A stretch of 64,000 nt of DNA from Rhizobium vallis (GTDB lineage: Bacteria; Pseudomonadota; Alphaproteobacteria; Rhizobiales; Rhizobiaceae). The DNA is taken from contig NZ_ML133699.1 in assembly GCF_003985155.1 (NCBI RefSeq), forward strand, positions 62,001 through 126,000, in the 5' to 3' direction. Under the pieces are notes generated by a model. The model searched no databases and had not been told where the DNA came from. It saw only the letters and a program-made list of their open reading frames with translations. Made by a program: the position numbers and the translations under genes. Shown in pieces: positions 8,374 through 17,016 of this stretch. Position 1 is the stretch's first letter, and every line of letters starts with the position of its first letter.

Positions 8374-9231
8374 GTGTTGGTTCAGTTGATCCTGGATTTT
8401 TTTTGGGCGTTTTCAGCGCTAGCGCTCATCGCGCTAAGCCTCGGGCTCATCATGGGGGAGCTCAAGATCGTCAACATTGCGCAGGGCGACATGGTCATGG
8501 TCGGTGCATACTGCATGTATGCAATGCGCGACATGCCGTTCGTTGCCGCGCTCGGGTTCACTATATTCATCGGCCTCTGCCTCGGTTTTATCCTCGAGCG
8601 CTTCGTGCTGCGATGGGTCTATCACCGGGGCTTCATAGCCACTTTGCTTGCGACGTGGGGCATAGGGCTTGTCCTGCAGCAACTAGTCTCGGTCGCCTTC
8701 TCCATATCCCAGAAGGGCGTCAACATGCCGGTGACGGCGTCGGTTGAAATCCTGGGTGTCACCTATCCCCTCTACCGTTTGTTTGCCAGCGCGGGCATGC
8801 TGATGACAGTCATTGTTGTCATTCTTCTTGTCTACAAGACAAACATTGGTCTGCGGATCCGGGCCTCCATCGACAATGTCGAGATGGCGTCGGTTCTGGG
8901 CATCGCACCGCAGCATGTGTTCACGCTCGTCTTTGCAATCGCATCAGCGATGGCACTCCTTGCTGGTGCTCTGATTGCTCCAACGCTCTCTATCACCCCG
9001 ACTATGGGGTTGAGCTTCATCGCTCCGGCGTTCTTTAGCGTCCTGATTGCACGTCAAGGGTCCATCAAGGGCCCTATCATCGGAGCTGCGATCGTTCAAT
9101 TGCTGCTCATAATCCTCAAATGGCAATTCCAGGTGACGATCGCGGAAGGAATTCTGTTGGCGTTGCTTGTGATCATCGTGACTATCTGGCCGCGCGGCAT
9201 AACGTTGAAATTAAAAAAAAGGGGAATATGA
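8374..9231 (+). CDS. LivH-type branched-chain amino acid/amide ABC permease
   Basis: A 285-residue inner-membrane permease of the LivH/UrtB family with about eight hydrophobic segments. Conserved elements include IMGELKIVNIAQGDMVMVGAY near the N-terminus, GIGLVLQQL and the cytoplasmic loop MASVLGIAPQHVFTLVFAIA that contacts the ATPase. The start is GTG at 8374; no strong ribosome site was seen. It is the first gene of a five-gene unit with its binding protein one base downstream. The transporter class imports branched-chain amino acids, urea or short amides with ATP. The amidase in the operon points to an amide-containing substrate, which is inference. Confidence 0.9.
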   Translation: MLVQLILDFFWAFSALALIALSLGLIMGELKIVNIAQGDMVMVGAYCMYAMRDMPFVAALGFTIFIGLCLGFILERFVLRWVYHRGFIATLLATWGIGLVLQQLVSVAFSISQKGVNMPVTASVEILGVTYPLYRLFASAGMLMTVIVVILLVYKTNIGLRIRASIDNVEMASVLGIAPQHVFTLVFAIASAMALLAGALIAPTLSITPTMGLSFIAPAFFSVLIARQGSIKGPIIGAAIVQLLLIILKWQFQVTIAEGILLALLVIIVTIWPRGITLKLKKRGI

Positions 9232-9232
9232 C

Positions 9233-10474
9233 ATGAAACTTATAAGATCTGATATGACTGGGTCCAGCAGTATCTCGCGGCGCGGCTTATTGAAGGGAGC
9301 TGTTGGCACCGCTGTGATGGCTGGGGTTAACGGAACTTGGACGAGGCCCTCTCTCGCCAGCGGGTTCACGGCAGACCGCTCTTTAAAGATCGGCTTCATT
9401 GCACCACTTACGGGTCCGATCTCGCCCGAAGGGGAAGCGATGCGACGTGGGCTGGAACTCGGGCTGGCCAAGATTAATGCCATTGGAGGACTGGGTGGAA
9501 AGCCGGTCGAGATGGTTACCCAGGACAATCAGTCCCAGCCATCTATGGCGAGCATGATCGCCAAGAAGTTCATCCAGCAAGAAAAGGTAGATCTAGTCGT
9601 CGGCACCGTAACGTACGACGAGACAACTGCCGTCCGCGGGATCGCTTCGATTTATCGCACGCCCTTTGTTCAGTTGGAAGCGGGCAACTATGCAACTGCC
9701 GCGACCAAGGCCGACAGCTGTGGCGGAAGCATGATTCCCCTCGGCGAAACCGTTTCGCAAATGATCGATCCGATCATACCCTTCATGACGAGTCGTTTCG
9801 GCAAGAGGTGGGCTTTTGTGGGCAGCGACTATCAGTTCCCGCGGGACTATACGAATTATGCCAAGACGAAGCTCACCGCGGCCGGCGGCACGGTCCTGGC
9901 AGAAGAGTTTGCTCCTTTGGGTACGGGAGACTGGTCCAGTGTCATATCGAAGCTTAAGGCGGCCGGGCCCGACGTGGTGCTTTCCAGCGTTGTCGGCGGC
10001 GATGCGATTGCCTTCATCAAGGCCGCGGAGAGTCTCGGCTTTCTGGTGAAGACGAAGGTCACCGGAATTTCGCTGCAGCCCGAATTCTATCCTGCGCTTG
10101 GCAGTGCCATTGATGGCCAGTTCACAGTGGCGAGGTACACGCCCGAAATCAGCAACGAACGCAACGCTGAGTTCGTCCGGCAATATAAGGAGGCATATGG
10201 CGAGGGACCTATACCGTCGGTCGCGTCATCAGCATTCGACTGCTGGAACTTCATTGCAGCGGCAATCGAGCGCGCCGGATCATTCGATGCCGCCAAGGTC
10301 CTCCAAGCCTTTGATAACCTCGAAGTGCGGTCGATCCTCAGTGAGGGTGCGCTCAAGGTCGCCCCAGCATCTCGCGGGGTCGATTACCCCATGTATGTCT
10401 GCGAGATCCTGCCGGGGGGAACCTGGAAGATCGCGGAGAATGCAGGCGTTTTGCCCTCTGGGCTGACCTGCTGA
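9233..10474 (+). CDS. Periplasmic binding protein of Liv/amide type, Tat-exported
   Basis: This 413-residue protein begins with a Tat-like signal (SRRGLLKGAVGTAVMAG, about residues 15-31) and continues as a type I periplasmic-binding fold of the Peripla_BP_6/LivJ-AmiC group: IGFIAPLTGPISPEGEAMRR, then DLVVGTVTYDET and VLSSVVGGDAIAF. It would capture the substrate for the LivHMGF-type importer around it. The start ATG lies one base after the permease stop with AGGGGA upstream, so the two genes are translationally coupled. Export through Tat rather than Sec implies folding before export. The ligand is not deducible by eye; amide, urea or branched amino acids are candidates. Confidence 0.88.
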   Translation: MKLIRSDMTGSSSISRRGLLKGAVGTAVMAGVNGTWTRPSLASGFTADRSLKIGFIAPLTGPISPEGEAMRRGLELGLAKINAIGGLGGKPVEMVTQDNQSQPSMASMIAKKFIQQEKVDLVVGTVTYDETTAVRGIASIYRTPFVQLEAGNYATAATKADSCGGSMIPLGETVSQMIDPIIPFMTSRFGKRWAFVGSDYQFPRDYTNYAKTKLTAAGGTVLAEEFAPLGTGDWSSVISKLKAAGPDVVLSSVVGGDAIAFIKAAESLGFLVKTKVTGISLQPEFYPALGSAIDGQFTVARYTPEISNERNAEFVRQYKEAYGEGPIPSVASSAFDCWNFIAAAIERAGSFDAAKVLQAFDNLEVRSILSEGALKVAPASRGVDYPMYVCEILPGGTWKIAENAGVLPSGLTC

Positions 10475-10581
10475 CCGGTCGAGACGTGCTGTAAATTGTG
10501 CCAGCCAATCCCGAACCACGGCATCGAGATTCTCGACCAGTCTATTGCCGGTCGTTTGGGGTGTGCAATCGGGTAGATGAA

Positions 10582-12270
10582 ATGGTCACCATGATGCCTA
10601 AACTAATGTCCAACGGGGGCTATACTGCCGTGCTTGGGGCTTCGGTGCTTGCCTTGGTCCCTTTTTTAGTCGGCCCCTTTCAAGTCGAACTGGTGGCCTT
10701 GGCGCTGCTGTACGGTCTGTTTGCCTTCGGCCTTGATGTCGCATGGGGTCGAGCGGGTATAGTGACGATCGGGCAGGCGATCTTCTTCGGTTGCGGGGCC
10801 TATGGCATCGGGTTGGCAGCCAAGTCAGACATCTGGGCGGGCTGGGGTGTTCTCGGGGCGCTCGCGGTCTCATGCATCGTTGCCGCCGCCATTGGGGGGG
10901 CGGGATTGCGGCGCGCTTCCAGCCCATCGACAATGGCCGTGCTGACACTGGCCATGGCATTGCTCGCCGAAAAGATAGCCATAACATGGGTTGGCGTTAC
11001 AGGCGGTAGCAACGGTCTGTTTGTCGCCCCACCAAGCGACGCAAATCTATACTATTGGAGTGCGCTTGCGCTGATCACGTTGGTAGTTCTCGCCACCAAG
11101 ATGTGCGTCTTCGACCGTAGACTTGGGAACCGCCTGACGGCGATCAGGCTCAACGAGCAGCAGGCCGAACATCTGGGTATCGGCACCCATTCAACACGTG
11201 TTGTCGCCTTCGTGATCGGCGCCGCTATCGCGACGCTCGCAGGAGCGATGGCAGCTCCTCTCATCACCACCGTCACGCCTGATAGAGTCGGCATCCTGTT
11301 GTCGACGCAGGCGCTAGTCTGGGTGGCACTGGGTGGCCGAGGAACCTTGGTTGGACCCTTCGCGGGCGCCCTCGTTGCAGTCTACGGTCAGGACGCTCTG
11401 GCAGGTTCGGTCGGGGACTATTATCTCCTCATTCTCGGTGTCCTTTTTGTGCTCAGCGTCCTCTTCATGCCGCGCGGTATCGTCGGCCTGTTCGAAAAAG
11501 GTGAGTATGTCGCTCCAATTAAGCCGCCGGACTTCCGCAAGCCACGATTGGCTCAGGACACAGCCACAACTGATATCTGTCTTGAGACGCGTGATCTTGT
11601 TGTGTGTATGGGCGGATCGGCCATCATCAACAAGCTCGACTTATCTATCCGGTCCTCCGAGATCGTGTGCATCATCGGACCGAACGGTGCAGGCAAGAGC
11701 ACCATGCTCAATGCCATCTCCGGGCAATTGCCGTCGAGCAACGGCACAATCCTCCTGAGGGGCAGTTACGTGACTGGAACGTCTTCGAGCACGAGAGCAC
11801 GCGTCGGGCTGTCACGCACATTTCAGGTGCCAAGCCTATTTCCAGAACTCACTGTCGGCGACCACATGGCGCTTGCGCGGCAAGAGGGAAGCGCATGCGA
11901 CGTGCAGCCGGAGCGCTATCGGAGACTGGAGCAGATGCGCGGAGACGTGCCCGTAGGAAAGCTATCCCTCGGTGAACGCCGCATGCTCGAAATCTCCATG
12001 GCTTTGGCAAGGCGACCGGACTTGCTTCTGCTTGACGAGCCGGCGGCCGGGCTGGCTCGTAATGAATCCGAACTGCTCGTTGAGGATCTGAAAGAGCTGC
12101 GACAGGGGACCGGATGCGCGATCGTTTGCGTGGAACACGACATGGAACTCGTGAGGAAGCTCGCAGACAGGGTCATCTGCCTGCATCAGGGCCGCATATT
12201 GAAAGAGGGAACGATGGATCAGGTTTCCGCTGATCCCGACGTTCGACGCTCCTATCTCGGACAGAGGTGA
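10582..12270 (+). CDS. LivM-LivG fusion: ABC permease joined to ATPase
   Basis: One uninterrupted frame joins two importer subunits. Residues about 15-310 form a LivM-type permease (FGLDVAWGRAGIVTIGQAIF, later AEHLGIGTHSTRVVAFVIGA and VWVALGGRGTLVGPFAGAL). Residues about 335-562 form a LivG-type ATPase with Walker A GPNGAGKST, signature LSLGERRMLEIS, Walker B LLLLDEPAAGL and switch VEHDM. LivM and LivG are usually separate genes, though fused forms are known. The start is taken at ATG 10582; the 28 codons before it have no conserved sequence. It stops at the LivF start region (overlap or 2-base gap), so all four importer parts lie in one operon. Confidence 0.88.
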   Translation: MVTMMPKLMSNGGYTAVLGASVLALVPFLVGPFQVELVALALLYGLFAFGLDVAWGRAGIVTIGQAIFFGCGAYGIGLAAKSDIWAGWGVLGALAVSCIVAAAIGGAGLRRASSPSTMAVLTLAMALLAEKIAITWVGVTGGSNGLFVAPPSDANLYYWSALALITLVVLATKMCVFDRRLGNRLTAIRLNEQQAEHLGIGTHSTRVVAFVIGAAIATLAGAMAAPLITTVTPDRVGILLSTQALVWVALGGRGTLVGPFAGALVAVYGQDALAGSVGDYYLLILGVLFVLSVLFMPRGIVGLFEKGEYVAPIKPPDFRKPRLAQDTATTDICLETRDLVVCMGGSAIINKLDLSIRSSEIVCIIGPNGAGKSTMLNAISGQLPSSNGTILLRGSYVTGTSSSTRARVGLSRTFQVPSLFPELTVGDHMALARQEGSACDVQPERYRRLEQMRGDVPVGKLSLGERRMLEISMALARRPDLLLLDEPAAGLARNESELLVEDLKELRQGTGCAIVCVEHDMELVRKLADRVICLHQGRILKEGTMDQVSADPDVRRSYLGQR

Positions 12271-12272
12271 CA

Positions 12273-12965
12273 ATGTTGCTCGACATTAGGGAACTCTCTG
12301 GGGGCTACAAGGACATAGAGATCGTCAATGAGGTTTCGCTTACCTTGGACGAAGGTGAAACTCTGGCGCTACTTGGCCGCAACGGAACGGGTAAAACGAC
12401 ACTCCTCAGGATGATCATGGGCCTCGCCGATCGAAGCCGCGGTACGATCTCAATTGACGGAGTTCCCCTGCCACCGCGGTCGCCGGCGGCACTATCCAGG
12501 GCAGGCGTGACCTTCCTACCCGACACGCGCGGCGTCTTTCCACGCTTGACCGTCGACGAGAATCTTCGATTGGCCAGAATGAACGCATACCGGCGCTGTT
12601 CGCTTGACGTCTTCTCTTATTTTCCTGACTTGGCGTTGCGCTCTCACCAGTTCGCTGGGACGCTTTCTGGTGGCCTCCAGCAGCAGGTTGCGATTGCACG
12701 TGCATTGATGACGGGCTCCCGGCTGATCATTATCGACGAACTGACCCAGGGATTGCAGCCGTCAATCGTCGAATTGCTTGTCGATGTCCTTGTCGCGGTG
12801 TCGGCCCAACAGGGCATAGCGCTGCTTCTCGTCGATCAAAACCCTCAACTGGCCATGAGCATCTGCAGGCGGGTCATAGTTCTGGATCATGGCCGTCCCG
12901 CGATCTCGGGCAACTCCTCAGTGCTTTCGGCAGATCCCCGGCTGACGGATCTCCTGATCGTCTGA
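12273..12965 (+). CDS. LivF-type ABC transporter ATPase
   Basis: The second nucleotide-binding subunit of the Liv-type importer, about 230 residues. Walker A is GRNGTGKTT, the signature is LSGGLQQQVAIARAL, Walker B is LIIIDELTQGLQP and the switch region is VDQNPQLAMS. It works as a heterodimer with the ATPase half of the LivM-LivG fusion just upstream. The start is taken at ATG 12273, five bases after GAGG; a GTG six bases earlier overlaps the previous stop and is possible. The amidase starts about 13 bases after it, so the operon continues. Confidence 0.9.
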   Translation: MLLDIRELSGGYKDIEIVNEVSLTLDEGETLALLGRNGTGKTTLLRMIMGLADRSRGTISIDGVPLPPRSPAALSRAGVTFLPDTRGVFPRLTVDENLRLARMNAYRRCSLDVFSYFPDLALRSHQFAGTLSGGLQQQVAIARALMTGSRLIIIDELTQGLQPSIVELLVDVLVAVSAQQGIALLLVDQNPQLAMSICRRVIVLDHGRPAISGNSSVLSADPRLTDLLIV

Positions 12966-12978
12966 CCCTCTAAACGAA

Positions 12979-14499
12979 ATGGAGCCCAACGTGAATCCCA
13001 AAGACAGCGGAACGACCAGATCGGGCGTTTTCCAAACAGCGACCGAGATGCTAGGGCAAATGCGCAGCGGACAGATAAGCGCGGTCGAATTGCTCGACTT
13101 GCATCTCGACCAGGTGTGCGCTGTAAATTCCGAAATCAATGCGATCGTGGCCTTCGATGAGGACAGAGCCAGACACCAGGCAAGACTGGCCGACGAGGCG
13201 CGCTGCCGTGGTGAGGACACGGGCAGCCTGCACGGACTGCCTATGACAATCAAGGACGTCTTCAGCGTCGTTGGCATGCCCGTCACCGGAGGCCTGCCGC
13301 ATCTATCCGGTTACATGCCAGAGAGTGACTCGGAGGTCGTCACCGCCCTTCGCGAGGCCGGCGCCGTCATTTTCGGTAAGTCAAACGTGCCAGAAGGCGC
13401 AGGTGATCATCAATCCTACAATGCGATCTATGGCTCGACCAACAATCCCTGGGATCTTGCCAGGACGCCCGGCGGATCTTCAGGCGGAGCCGCGGCCGCG
13501 CTTGCCGCGGGCATGACACCTCTTGAAATCGGCAGCGACGTCGGAGGGTCAATACGATGCCCGGCGCACTTCTGCGGCGTTTATGGCCACAAATCAAGTT
13601 ATGGCGTGGTACCCGTGCAAGGTCATGTCCCGCCAGGTCCGAATTCTCTGCGCAAAGCCGAAATGCTGGTTGCGGGACCGATGGCGCGGGATCCCCACGA
13701 TCTCGAACTTCTGTTCAACGTCATTTCACGGCCCAAGGACAGCTCGCGTGATGCAAATCATTGGCCTCTTCCTGAAACCCGCCACCAGCGGCTTGAAGAC
13801 TTCCGGGTTGCCGTTTGGCTCGACGAAAAAAGCTACCCCGTCGATACCCGATATGGCGACACCATCGAGGGACTGGTAGAAGATCTCAAGAGGTTGGGTG
13901 CGAATGTCCGAGCCGCACGACCCGATATAGATCCCTCCGCTTCCCAAAGTACTTATTTCAAGACGCTGTTCGGCGAGTTTTGCGCAAGCGCGCCACAGAA
14001 GATCTACGATGCCAGCATCGCAGCACGAGAGGCAGTTGGCGGTGATCACGGCCCTTACGGGGAGTGGATCGCCGCCGCCACGACACAAGCTTTGAGGACC
14101 TGGCAAGGCCATCTTGAGCATCGCGAACAGATGAGAAGAAAATGGGCGGCCTACTTCCGTGAGTTTGATGTCCTGATCTGCCCCGTCATGTCGACGGTTG
14201 CCTTTCCACATGATCATCATGGTGCGGATCATGTAGAACAACTTGCACGGACGATTGAGATCAGCGGCGAAAAGCGGCCCTATCTTGATAATCTCCTGTG
14301 GCCGGGGGTCGTCACCGTCGCAAACTTGCCTTCAACCGTCGTGCCGACACGTCGTTTCGTCGACGGGCTGCCCGCTGGAGCCCAGATTGTCGGCGATTTC
14401 CTCGAAGATCGCACGACCCTTCGCTTTGCTCAACTCCTCCATGACAGGCTCGGCGGCTACGAGATGCCACCGAGGTGGAGACGGGACCAATCCCACTAG
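12979..14499 (+). CDS. Amidase-signature family hydrolase
   Basis: A 506-residue amidase-signature enzyme. The catalytic Ser-cisSer-Lys triad can be placed: Lys in MTIKDVF, the cis-Ser in the glycine-serine block TPGGSSGGAAAALAAG and the nucleophile Ser in GSDVGGSIRCPAH. These cytoplasmic enzymes hydrolyse amides to acid and ammonia. As the last gene of the importer operon it probably cleaves the imported compound; the operon reads as uptake plus deamidation for carbon or nitrogen supply. Start at ATG 12979 or at GTG 12991, which has GGAG seven bases before it. The substrate could range from short aliphatic amides to aryl-amides. Confidence 0.9.
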   Translation: MEPNVNPKDSGTTRSGVFQTATEMLGQMRSGQISAVELLDLHLDQVCAVNSEINAIVAFDEDRARHQARLADEARCRGEDTGSLHGLPMTIKDVFSVVGMPVTGGLPHLSGYMPESDSEVVTALREAGAVIFGKSNVPEGAGDHQSYNAIYGSTNNPWDLARTPGGSSGGAAAALAAGMTPLEIGSDVGGSIRCPAHFCGVYGHKSSYGVVPVQGHVPPGPNSLRKAEMLVAGPMARDPHDLELLFNVISRPKDSSRDANHWPLPETRHQRLEDFRVAVWLDEKSYPVDTRYGDTIEGLVEDLKRLGANVRAARPDIDPSASQSTYFKTLFGEFCASAPQKIYDASIAAREAVGGDHGPYGEWIAAATTQALRTWQGHLEHREQMRRKWAAYFREFDVLICPVMSTVAFPHDHHGADHVEQLARTIEISGEKRPYLDNLLWPGVVTVANLPSTVVPTRRFVDGLPAGAQIVGDFLEDRTTLRFAQLLHDRLGGYEMPPRWRRDQSH

Positions 14500-14613
14500 G
14501 TCTGTTTCATGCGGCGTGAGCGCTCAAACTCAGCAGCGGAATTGGCAGCCTGACAGATGTCGCTTCTTAGATTGATCGAGACCGTGTATCGGCGAGCTCC
14601 CTTGCGCACATGC

Positions 14614-14640
14614 AATGTGTGCCTGTATAAGGCACACATT
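14614..14640. promoter_or_regulatory. Perfect 10-bp palindrome before the Rrf2 gene
   Basis: AATGTGTGCC-TGTATAA-GGCACACATT: two perfect 10-base arms around a 7-base spacer. It ends directly at the ribosome site (GAGGA) of the Rrf2-type regulator that starts at 14650. Its position suggests an autoregulatory operator, or an RNA hairpin that hides the ribosome site. Confidence 0.6.
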
Positions 14641-14649
14641 GAGGACCCC

Positions 14650-15075
14650 ATGAATACGCGCTTTGCAGTTGCCACGCACATCCTGACCTTTCTTCAGTCT
14701 CAGGAGGGGTCCCCTGCATCGTCAGAGCTAATCGCATCGAGCGTGAACACCAATCCGACGGTCATCCGGCGGCTCCTTTCCCAACTGACCAAGGCAGGGT
14801 TGACGATTTCCCAGATGGGAAGCGGGGGCGGGGCATTGCTGGCGCGCTCGGGTTCCTCGATCACGTTGCTCGACGTGCATCGGGCAATCGATGAAGACTT
14901 CACGCTTTTCCCGCTGCACCAGGAACCCAACCCTCAATGTCCGGTCGGGCGGAACATCAGCAAGGTCCTGCGCGGTCGTCTTGCCACGGTCGAAACCGCG
15001 ATGGAACACGAGCTCTCGCGCACGACCATCGCTGATCTCGCCACCGATATTTTAGACATCAAGTCAGCCGGGTGA
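14650..15075 (+). CDS. Rrf2-family transcriptional regulator
   Basis: A 141-residue winged-helix protein of the Rrf2 family: MNTRFAVATHILTFLQ, the recognition region SELIASSVNTNPTVIRRLLS and the wing GLTISQMGSGGGALLARSGS. Only one cysteine (NPQCPVG) is seen, so the three-cysteine iron-sulfur site of IscR/NsrR types is missing and it resembles the YwnA-like subgroup. The start is ATG 14650 behind GAGGA; earlier in-frame codons run through the palindrome. It probably controls the SnoaL-like gene 90 bases downstream, which has its own palindrome. This pairing is common, but the signal is unknown. Confidence 0.85.
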   Translation: MNTRFAVATHILTFLQSQEGSPASSELIASSVNTNPTVIRRLLSQLTKAGLTISQMGSGGGALLARSGSSITLLDVHRAIDEDFTLFPLHQEPNPQCPVGRNISKVLRGRLATVETAMEHELSRTTIADLATDILDIKSAG

Positions 15076-15111
15076 ACGAAATCCGTTTTTTCGCCGAGCA
15101 CGGCTTTACAT

Positions 15112-15140
15112 TAATATGTAACACAGTTAGATACATATTA
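15112..15140. promoter_or_regulatory. Palindromic operator candidate before the SnoaL-like gene
   Basis: TAATATGTA at 15112-15120 and TACATATTA at 15132-15140 are perfect 9-base inverted arms with an 11-base spacer. Extra half-sites TTACATTA (15106-15113) and TTACATAT (15157-15164) flank it. It lies between the Rrf2 regulator and its neighbour and is the best candidate binding site for that regulator. Confidence 0.55.
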
Positions 15141-15165
15141 TATGCTACAGAAATGGTTACATATC

Positions 15166-16029
15166 ATGGAAACCACATTCCCACGCCGCCTCGTGCTAGC
15201 GATGGCGGCAATCCTCCCCCTCGGAGCTAGCCTGCCGGTTATCTCCGCTCATGCAACGGAGATCCAAATGACCCACCAAGAAAAGCAGGTCGTCGACCTT
15301 CTCAAAGCTATCGAAACCGGTGCGGCCGAGCCCGTCGGCGTGATCAATTCTGATAAGTACATCCAGCATAATCTTGGTGCGGCCGACGGCTTGAAGGGCT
15401 TCGGAGAACTGCTTGCTGCCCTTCCGAAGGGGGCGGCCAAGGTGAATACTGTGCGAGTGTTCCAGGACGGCGATTTCGTTTTCTCCCACACTGACTACGA
15501 TTTCTTCGGACCGAAGATCGGTTTCGACATCTTCCGCTTCGAAAATGGCAAGATCGTCGAACATTGGGACAATCTTCAAGAAACGGCCGGCCCTAATGCC
15601 AGCGGCCACACGATGATCGACGGACCAACGGAGGCGAGGGACCTCAACAAAACAGAAGCCAACAAGACGCTAGTTGCAGCCTTCGTCGATGACATTCTGG
15701 TCAACGGCCGGATGGAAAAGCTCACGGGCTATTTCGACGGCGACAACTACACACAACATAACCCGCAGATCGGCGACGGCTTGTCTGGTCTTGGCGTAGC
15801 CCTGAAGGCGATGGCCGATGCCGGCGTCACCATGAGGTATGTCAAGGTCCATAAGGTGCTCGGCAAGGGCGATTTTGTCCTGACGGTCAGCGAAGGCACA
15901 TTCGCGGACAAGGCAACATCGTTCTACGACCTCTTCCGGGTTGAGAACGGCAAGATTGCCGAGCACTGGGATACGATCGAAACCATCCCAGCCCAGGTAG
16001 AATGGAAAAACCAGAACGGCAAGTTCTGA
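15166..16029 (+). CDS. Exported protein with two SnoaL-like (NTF2-fold) domains
   Basis: The product has an N-terminal signal peptide (RRLVLAMAAILPLGASLPVI, cleaved near SAHATE) and then two related NTF2-fold domains. Each shows the same landmarks: YIQHN then GF/LG, FVFSHTDYDFF or FVLTVSEG, and the strand ending GKIVEHWD or GKIAEHWD. The family (SnoaL-like, COG4922) includes cyclases but most members have no proven reaction. The start is taken at ATG 15166, which begins the signal peptide; ATG 15142 is possible. It probably acts in the periplasm under control of the Rrf2 regulator upstream. The duplicated arrangement may form a pseudo-dimer. Confidence 0.82.
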   Translation: METTFPRRLVLAMAAILPLGASLPVISAHATEIQMTHQEKQVVDLLKAIETGAAEPVGVINSDKYIQHNLGAADGLKGFGELLAALPKGAAKVNTVRVFQDGDFVFSHTDYDFFGPKIGFDIFRFENGKIVEHWDNLQETAGPNASGHTMIDGPTEARDLNKTEANKTLVAAFVDDILVNGRMEKLTGYFDGDNYTQHNPQIGDGLSGLGVALKAMADAGVTMRYVKVHKVLGKGDFVLTVSEGTFADKATSFYDLFRVENGKIAEHWDTIETIPAQVEWKNQNGKF

Positions 16030-16036
16030 CATTTCG

Positions 16037-16054
16037 CGGGGGCTTCGGCCCCCG
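16037..16054 (+). terminator. UUCG-loop hairpin after the SnoaL-like gene
   Basis: CGGGGGC-TTCG-GCCCCCG forms a stable seven-pair stem with a UUCG tetraloop eight bases after the stop codon. There is no long T run, so it may end transcription with help or protect the 3' end. It also lies between convergent genes. Confidence 0.6.
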
Positions 16055-16126
16055 TTCGACATTTGATCCCTGTTGGTTCGAAAGACGACGCCTGTCGACT
16101 GCCCGGCCTAAAATGGCATCCTCGGT

Positions 16127-16942
16127 TCACCGGAACCCCTCATCCTCCTCCCGCAAGCTACCTCGGAATGCGTTCGGCGTCGCACCAATCGCCCCCTGGA
16201 ACATTGCAATGAATGCCGAGGTCGTGCTGTAACCCAGCTTGTGTCCGACCGTTTGAACGGAAAGGCCGTCCGAAAGCATGGCAATTGCCCGGGAGAGGCG
16301 AAGCCGCTGTCGCCACTTCACGAAGCTCATCCCAAGATCGCGTTTACAGCGCCGGGCCAAGGTGCGTTCCGTGCTGTGAACGTGGCTTGCCCATTCCTCA
16401 AGAGAGCGGCCGTCGCCGGGGTTCTGACAGAGGGATTCCAGCACCTGCTTCAGTGCGCGATCTTCCGACAGAGGCAGGAAGCTCTCGAGATGCGACCCTA
16501 CACTTAGCTGATCGACCAGAACGCGCATCAACCGGGCATCATCTGCAGTTCCAGGCTCGCCTATCCCACGCCTTTTAAGGTCTAGGAGGATCGCTTTGGC
16601 GATGGGCCCGACGGAGAGAACACTGGCCTTACGCGGCAGGCGGTCGCAGAGTCTCTGTTCGATGTCTAGCAAGAGGTATGAGGTCTCGTGGCCGGCCCAG
16701 GCCAGATGTTCGGTCTCTGGCGGCAGCCACACGCCGAAATCGGGCGGTGCCGCGTAGCGGCTTCCCTTCACGGTGAGCTCGATGACGCCTGCGACGGAGT
16801 ATACGAATTGACCCCAGCTGTGCCGATCCATCGGGAAAGAGGTGACTTCGGCCAATTGTACGATCTTCATGGCGATCGACTCCGGCGGAAGCGTTTGATC
16901 GCTCCCCGTGCCATTCCCGCCAGTCATTTTGTCAGAAGCCAC
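16127..16942 (-). CDS. AraC-family regulator with N-terminal cupin
   Basis: Residues about 30-110 form an AraC_N/cupin_6-like sensor (SWGQFVYSVAGVIELTVKGS, then GVWLPPETEHLAWAGH). Residues about 165-265 form the double helix-turn-helix domain, with STERTLARRCKRDLGMSF and the second helix pair VQTVGHKLGYSTTSAFIAMF followed by GATPNAFR. It is divergent from the D-cysteine desulfhydrase-like gene, whose start is about 75 bases away. It may regulate that gene, itself, or genes elsewhere. Direct TATCTxCTGTCC/TATCTGTCC repeats at about 16943-16970 could be its site (weak). Confidence 0.87.
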   Translation of the reverse strand: MASDKMTGGNGTGSDQTLPPESIAMKIVQLAEVTSFPMDRHSWGQFVYSVAGVIELTVKGSRYAAPPDFGVWLPPETEHLAWAGHETSYLLLDIEQRLCDRLPRKASVLSVGPIAKAILLDLKRRGIGEPGTADDARLMRVLVDQLSVGSHLESFLPLSEDRALKQVLESLCQNPGDGRSLEEWASHVHSTERTLARRCKRDLGMSFVKWRQRLRLSRAIAMLSDGLSVQTVGHKLGYSTTSAFIAMFQGAIGATPNAFRGSLREEDEGFR

Positions 16943-17016
16943 GTATCTACTGTCCGGATTTCAGTATCTGTCCTTGTGTATAGGGTTCTCATCTGACGAT
17001 GTGTAGAGGATTTTGG

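Noticed and set aside
9593..10183. Minus-strand 196-codon frame
   Set aside because: Antisense shadow of the Liv-type binding protein gene.
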